From: Globodera rostochiensis
Lineage: Eukaryota > Nematoda > Chromadorea > Rhabditida > Heteroderidae
Assembly: GCA_018350325.1 (NCBI GenBank)
Contig: JAEVLN010000002.1
Coordinates: 6,121,456-6,185,455 of the forward strand
Direction of reading: 5' to 3'
Length of the DNA: 64,000 nt
The translations under genes were made by a program, and so were the position numbers. Under the pieces are notes generated by a model. That model was given only the letters and a program-made list of their open reading frames with translations. It did not search any database and had not been told where the DNA came from. Positions 60,667-64,000 of this stretch are shown here, in pieces (positions within the stretch are counted from its first letter, which is position 1; the number at the start of each line of letters is the position of its first letter).

Positions 60667-61245
60667 TAGAGACCGGAAACTTGGACCCAAAACCCTAAAA
60701 TTTTTTTGGTCATTTTTTGGGTTTTGGTTTTTTTGGGTTTTGCTCCCATCTGACCCAAAACCCAAACCCAAATTTTTGGTCATTTTTTGGGTTGACAAAA
60801 CCCAAAATTTTGTACCAAACCCAAAAAATTTTAGAAAACAATAAAATGCCCAAATTTCCGATTTTTTAAAATTTTTTAATAAAAGTTTTATTCAACGCAT
60901 TTTTCTGACTAGTCATCATAAATCCATGAATAATATTAATATTAGGGTAGCCACCTGTCAAACCCAAAAATCAGGAATAACGACTGAAAATCAGAAAAAA
61001 ATAAGAAAATAATGAATTAATGCCAAAACTTTTTTATTGTTAAGAAAATTGTGTAAAATTTCAATAATTTCCCGATTTTTAAACTTTCAGAAAACCAATT
61101 TCTTTTTGCAAATTCTGTTTTACTAGGGGGTGGCGGTCGGCGGTGCCGATAGGCGCCGCCATGGACCCAAAATCCAAAAATGTTTTGGTCCAATTTTTTG
61201 TACAAAAAAACCCCAAAAAATTTTGGGTTTTGGGTCCGGACTCTA
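60667..61245. mobile_element. hAT-like MITE
   Basis: Ends TAGAGACCGG..GGACCCAAAACCC and (reverse strand) TAGAGTCCGGACCCAAAACC. Flanked by an exact 8-bp duplication ATTAATAC (60659-60666 and 61246-61253). Long arms of ACCCAAAA/TTTTGGGT. The interior has a GC patch (GGCGGTGCCGATAGGCGCCG near 61134) related to the repeat at 30.87 kb. Apparent ORFs at 60638-60844 and 61017-61205 are element sequence. Confidence 0.85.
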
Positions 61246-61259
61246 ATTAATACCTAAAA

Positions 61260-62290
61260 AGATGAAAAATAGAATGCAAATAAACTTTCAAAATATAAAC
61301 AAAAAAAAATCTTAATAAATTTGTGGAATAAATTTAATATGATTATATCACAATGCATCAAAAACTCATATAAAACCCTTGAAATAAATATTAAATTTTT
61401 TTGAATAGCTTAACATTTCTTAAATCGAAAATTTAGCTGACTTAAATTCACGGGTAAAATAAGTTTTTGTGTTTTTTTGAAAAAACAAGCTAACAAAAAA
61501 TAAGCAAATAAATCTTTAATTATACTATGAAGGAGGCAACACTTTGTGTCAATGTCTGATTCAGGACGCCGAGATTTGTAATATCTTTTAATGATAAGAA
61601 AGCAAAAAAATGTAATTAAGTAAGCCCAAAGCCCAAATTTTTTCGCAATACATGTCAAATAAAGTTGCAGCATATATTTTTTCTAATAAAATAAATAAAT
61701 TTATAAAATATCACGGTATTCGTAATATCATAAAATTGTTGGCACATTCAATGAAATACTAAATTCAAAATATTTTTCATGACAATTCAGACAAAAATTT
61801 CACTTTTCAACAAAAAATCTTAAAAAAAGGACATATGCGCACTCTAGGCAACTATTTTTCTTATTCGAAACACATGGCAAATCTGGGGATCCAACGCACT
61901 TGCATACATAAAATTTCGAAGGCTACAATGGTGACTATTAAAATACCTACTAATTTGATGCATTCCGAATCACTAACCTGATTAAAATATACTATTTGAT
62001 TAAAAAAAATTTTTTTTTTGAGATTTTTCAAAAAATAAATTGTGTCTAGAAGGCGTTTATTATTCAATTTTCATTCCACGTAATCAAAGTTGATCATAAG
62101 TATTTTAGCGTTATAATTGCAGAAAAATCAGCAGTGCAATTTCTACAATCTGCTTTGGTACACCAAATGGCAACTTTTAGAGTTTAAACTACAAAAAATT
62201 AAATTATTGAAGGAATAAAAATATTTTAAAATTGTATTAAAACAATACATATCTAATCAAAAAAAACAAAATAAAAATTTTTATTAAAGT
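61260..62290. other. A-rich spacer
   Basis: ATG frames on minus at 61410-61673 and 61861-62067 have AT-biased, low-information translations and no domain; not called. Includes the repeat copy 62150-62300. Confidence 0.4.
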
Positions 62291-62294
62291 TTGC

Positions 62295-62345
62295 CTCCTG
62301 CTGCGCATAATGAAGATCAAGGCTTAATTGCCCAAGTTTGAGCTC
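62295..62345 (-). CDS. Candidate exon with GC-type donor
   Basis: On minus, acceptor cacgtttag, 17 sense codons ELKLGQLSLDLHYAQQE, then GAG|gcaaac. The intron that would follow is a diverged copy of the one at 58795-58945 (which starts gcaagt), suggesting a shared non-canonical GC..AG intron. The upstream frame (YLLYNTANKFHV) is in phase but separated by TAG. Confidence 0.35.
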
Positions 62346-63034
62346 CTAAACGTGGAATTTGTTTGCAGTGTTATAGAGGAGGTAAATGGTTATTAATGGA
62401 AAATAAACTAAGAGTCAAAGAAATATATGCACCCTGGATTATGTGTTTTAGTTTTTTTTTTACACCAGAAAAATCTCACAACAACTAAAATAGTAAAATA
62501 TGCGTATTGCAAAGTTAAATTTGATAAAATAAAAAATAATCAGAATCCAAAAGAAAACATCAACGAGTGCTTACTCCAAAAGGGAAATCGTTTAATTAAA
62601 AAAATAATTAAACAAATGAATAGTTCTTGAAATATATTATAAATTAAAGCATAAAACTTTTAAAAAAACTTACAAACAAAAGTTGTAAAATAGTTAAATC
62701 AAAGAAATTCTGTAATTAAAGAGATTTGAAAAAATTCATTTTAAAGCAGAATTATTAATTAAATTAAAAAATACTGAATAGGCTGCGTTCTATAATTGCT
62801 TGCCAAAAATATTTTATTTAACAACATGTGAAATTAAAAGCCATATAAATAATAATTATTTGATATGAAATTAAGAGAGCTAATTGTTAGCATTGCTTAA
62901 ATATTCACTGTACTAAGAAATTAACGACGTTAAAATCATTTCTTTCAAATATATACAAAAATTTTTTCCAGGTTCGAAAAACCCTTTAAAAATTACAAAA
63001 CTATACAACTTTTAAAGAATAAAAAGCAGAAAAT

Positions 63035-63184
63035 ATGAGCCCAAGCAAAGACAATCAGAATCTCGAGGCCATGAAAGAGTTACGACCCTCACAGTTGACG
63101 CTTTCCAAACTCAGGAGTCTGATGAAATCCTTATCAAAAAACCCGCTCTCTCCCTACCATTCGCGACGAAAAAAAGCCGACTGA
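63035..63184 (+). CDS. Small ORF, unknown
   Basis: ATG to TGA, 49 codons, in a GC island: SPSKDNQNLEAMKELRPSQL then TLSKLRSLMKSLSKNP and a basic end SRRKKAD. The minus strand also has an exon-like frame (LLSLESVNCEGRNSFMA after acceptor ggatttcatcag), so orientation is undecided. Confidence 0.3.
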   Translation: MSPSKDNQNLEAMKELRPSQLTLSKLRSLMKSLSKNPLSPYHSRRKKAD

Positions 63185-63463
63185 CTACAAAAATTAAAAA
63201 ATAATACAAAATTAAATTAAAATATTGTAATAAAGGAATATTGTTATCTCATTTTAATAATTAAAATGAATAAAAAAAACAGAATAAGTTATTGATTGGT
63301 CAATTAATAAATGAATAAAATTTTAAATTAAACTAATTGTACAAAAAGACAAAAGGCTATAAATTTTTAAAAATAAAAGAATAAAGATTGATTACAAAGA
63401 AACCAAATTTTATCAAGCAGATCAAAAATAAACGAAAACATTAATTGAAAATGCCATAACACT

Positions 63464-63769
63464 TTACAACGAATATTTATAATCTCGATCCTTGAACATG
63501 GACTCGCAACCTACTCTCGCAAACTTGCATGAGAAGCTCGCATTGGAAGACAACCTATGTTGCATGACTGGAGGAGTTAGGCTTGTTGCACAGTCAACGG
63601 ACCTGCAGAGAATGTGGTTCGGGAATGGCACCAAAAAGAATCGTGGGTCAAAATTACGGTAGAAGATGTCGTTTAAATTACACACTTTTGCAACTTGACT
63701 ATCTGCGTAGGCAATTGGCAGTGTACTCGTAAGGAGTGCCGTAAAGAGCAAAAGTTGTAAAATAGCTAA
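63464..63769 (-). CDS. Candidate secreted small protein, 5' end unresolved
   Basis: A minus-strand frame ending TAA at 63464. The only 5' start is a TTG, so a spliced 5' exon is likely; an acceptor (ctttgatttag) would start the exon at about 63769. The N-part QLLLFTALLTSTLPIAYADS looks like a signal peptide with cleavage after ADA/YAD. The mature part has five cysteines (VCNLND, LCRSVDC, SCKFARVGC). No family recognised. The upstream flank is duplicated at 62673-62945. Confidence 0.4.
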   Translation of the reverse strand, partial: LAILQLLLFTALLTSTLPIAYADSQVAKVCNLNDIFYRNFDPRFFLVPFPNHILCRSVDCATSLTPPVMQHRLSSNASFSCKFARVGCESMFKDRDYKYSL

Positions 63770-64000
63770 ATCAAAGCAATTCTTCAATTAAAAATATAAT
63801 TAATTAAATTTTAAAAAGACGGAATAAGCGGCCTTCAATTTTTTAAAATTAAAAACGTGTGAAATTAAATGCCATATAAATATGATATGAAATTAAGAGA
63901 GTAATTGTTAACATTGCTTAAATATTAACTGTACTAAGAAATTAACGACGTCGTGTACATAAAAAGAAAATTCAATATATTAAAAACTATTTTGGAAAAA

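Larger units (their letters stand above)
62673..63955. repeat. Diverged direct repeat pair
   Basis: 62673-62945 and 63743-63955 share aaaagttgtaaaatag, gatatgaaattaagagag and ctgtactaagaaattaacga in the same order, offset about 1070. They flank the ORFs at 63035 and 63464 and may be the 5' regions of two duplicated minus-strand genes. Confidence 0.75.

Overview
The window reads as nuclear DNA of a nematode. Two multi-exon chemoreceptor genes fit the nematode-specific Srg class, a secreted CAP-domain gene has the usual nematode C-terminal cysteine tail, introns are short with GT..AG ends, and nematode-type TTAGGC hexamers occur inside a transposable element. DNA is very AT-rich, with GC concentrated in exons, satellite monomers and transposon ends. 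A clade IV nematode is possible, but I cannot fix genus or species.

Layout. 1-2.2 kb: 108-bp satellite in a twice-repeated higher-order block. 2.4-2.7 kb: pyrimidine/poly-C tract. 3-19.5 kb: A-rich DNA with scattered GC islands, including a frameshifted coding relic (8.0-8.35 kb), splice-bounded minus-strand exons (4.5-4.8 kb), non-ATG open frames (3.5, 10.7, 19.2-19.5 kb), and a degenerate repeat block (11.9-16.7 kb) split by a hAT transposase fragment. 19.7-30.4 kb: a near-identical 4.87-kb tandem duplication, each unit being a 3.5-kb spacer plus a 108-bp satellite array; the left edge is an 862-bp Mutator-like MITE. 30.37-31.41 kb: coding remnants cut off by the satellite. 32.8-35.0 and 49.0-50.4 kb: paired Srg-like receptors on +, the first with a GC-rich MITE in intron 3. 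35.5-47 kb: T-rich DNA with a promoter-like stretch, candidate + strand exons and two hAT-like MITEs. 48.23 kb: tRNA-like gene with an odd anticodon arm. 51.2-52.2 kb: CAP gene on -. 54.3-64 kb: A-rich again, with small candidate minus-strand exons, two of them phase-compatible and carrying an inverted zinc motif of M16 peptidases.

The confident genes are the two receptors, the CAP gene and the hAT transposase fragment. Receptor and CAP genes are the kinds that mediate environmental sensing and secretion in nematodes; nothing links them into one pathway. Many real exons here lack an in-frame ATG and so are invisible to simple ORF calling. The A-rich domains seem to hold minus-strand and the T-rich domain plus-strand small-exon genes or their relics. 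The exon islands are inferred by eye from open frame plus splice signals and need transcript data.
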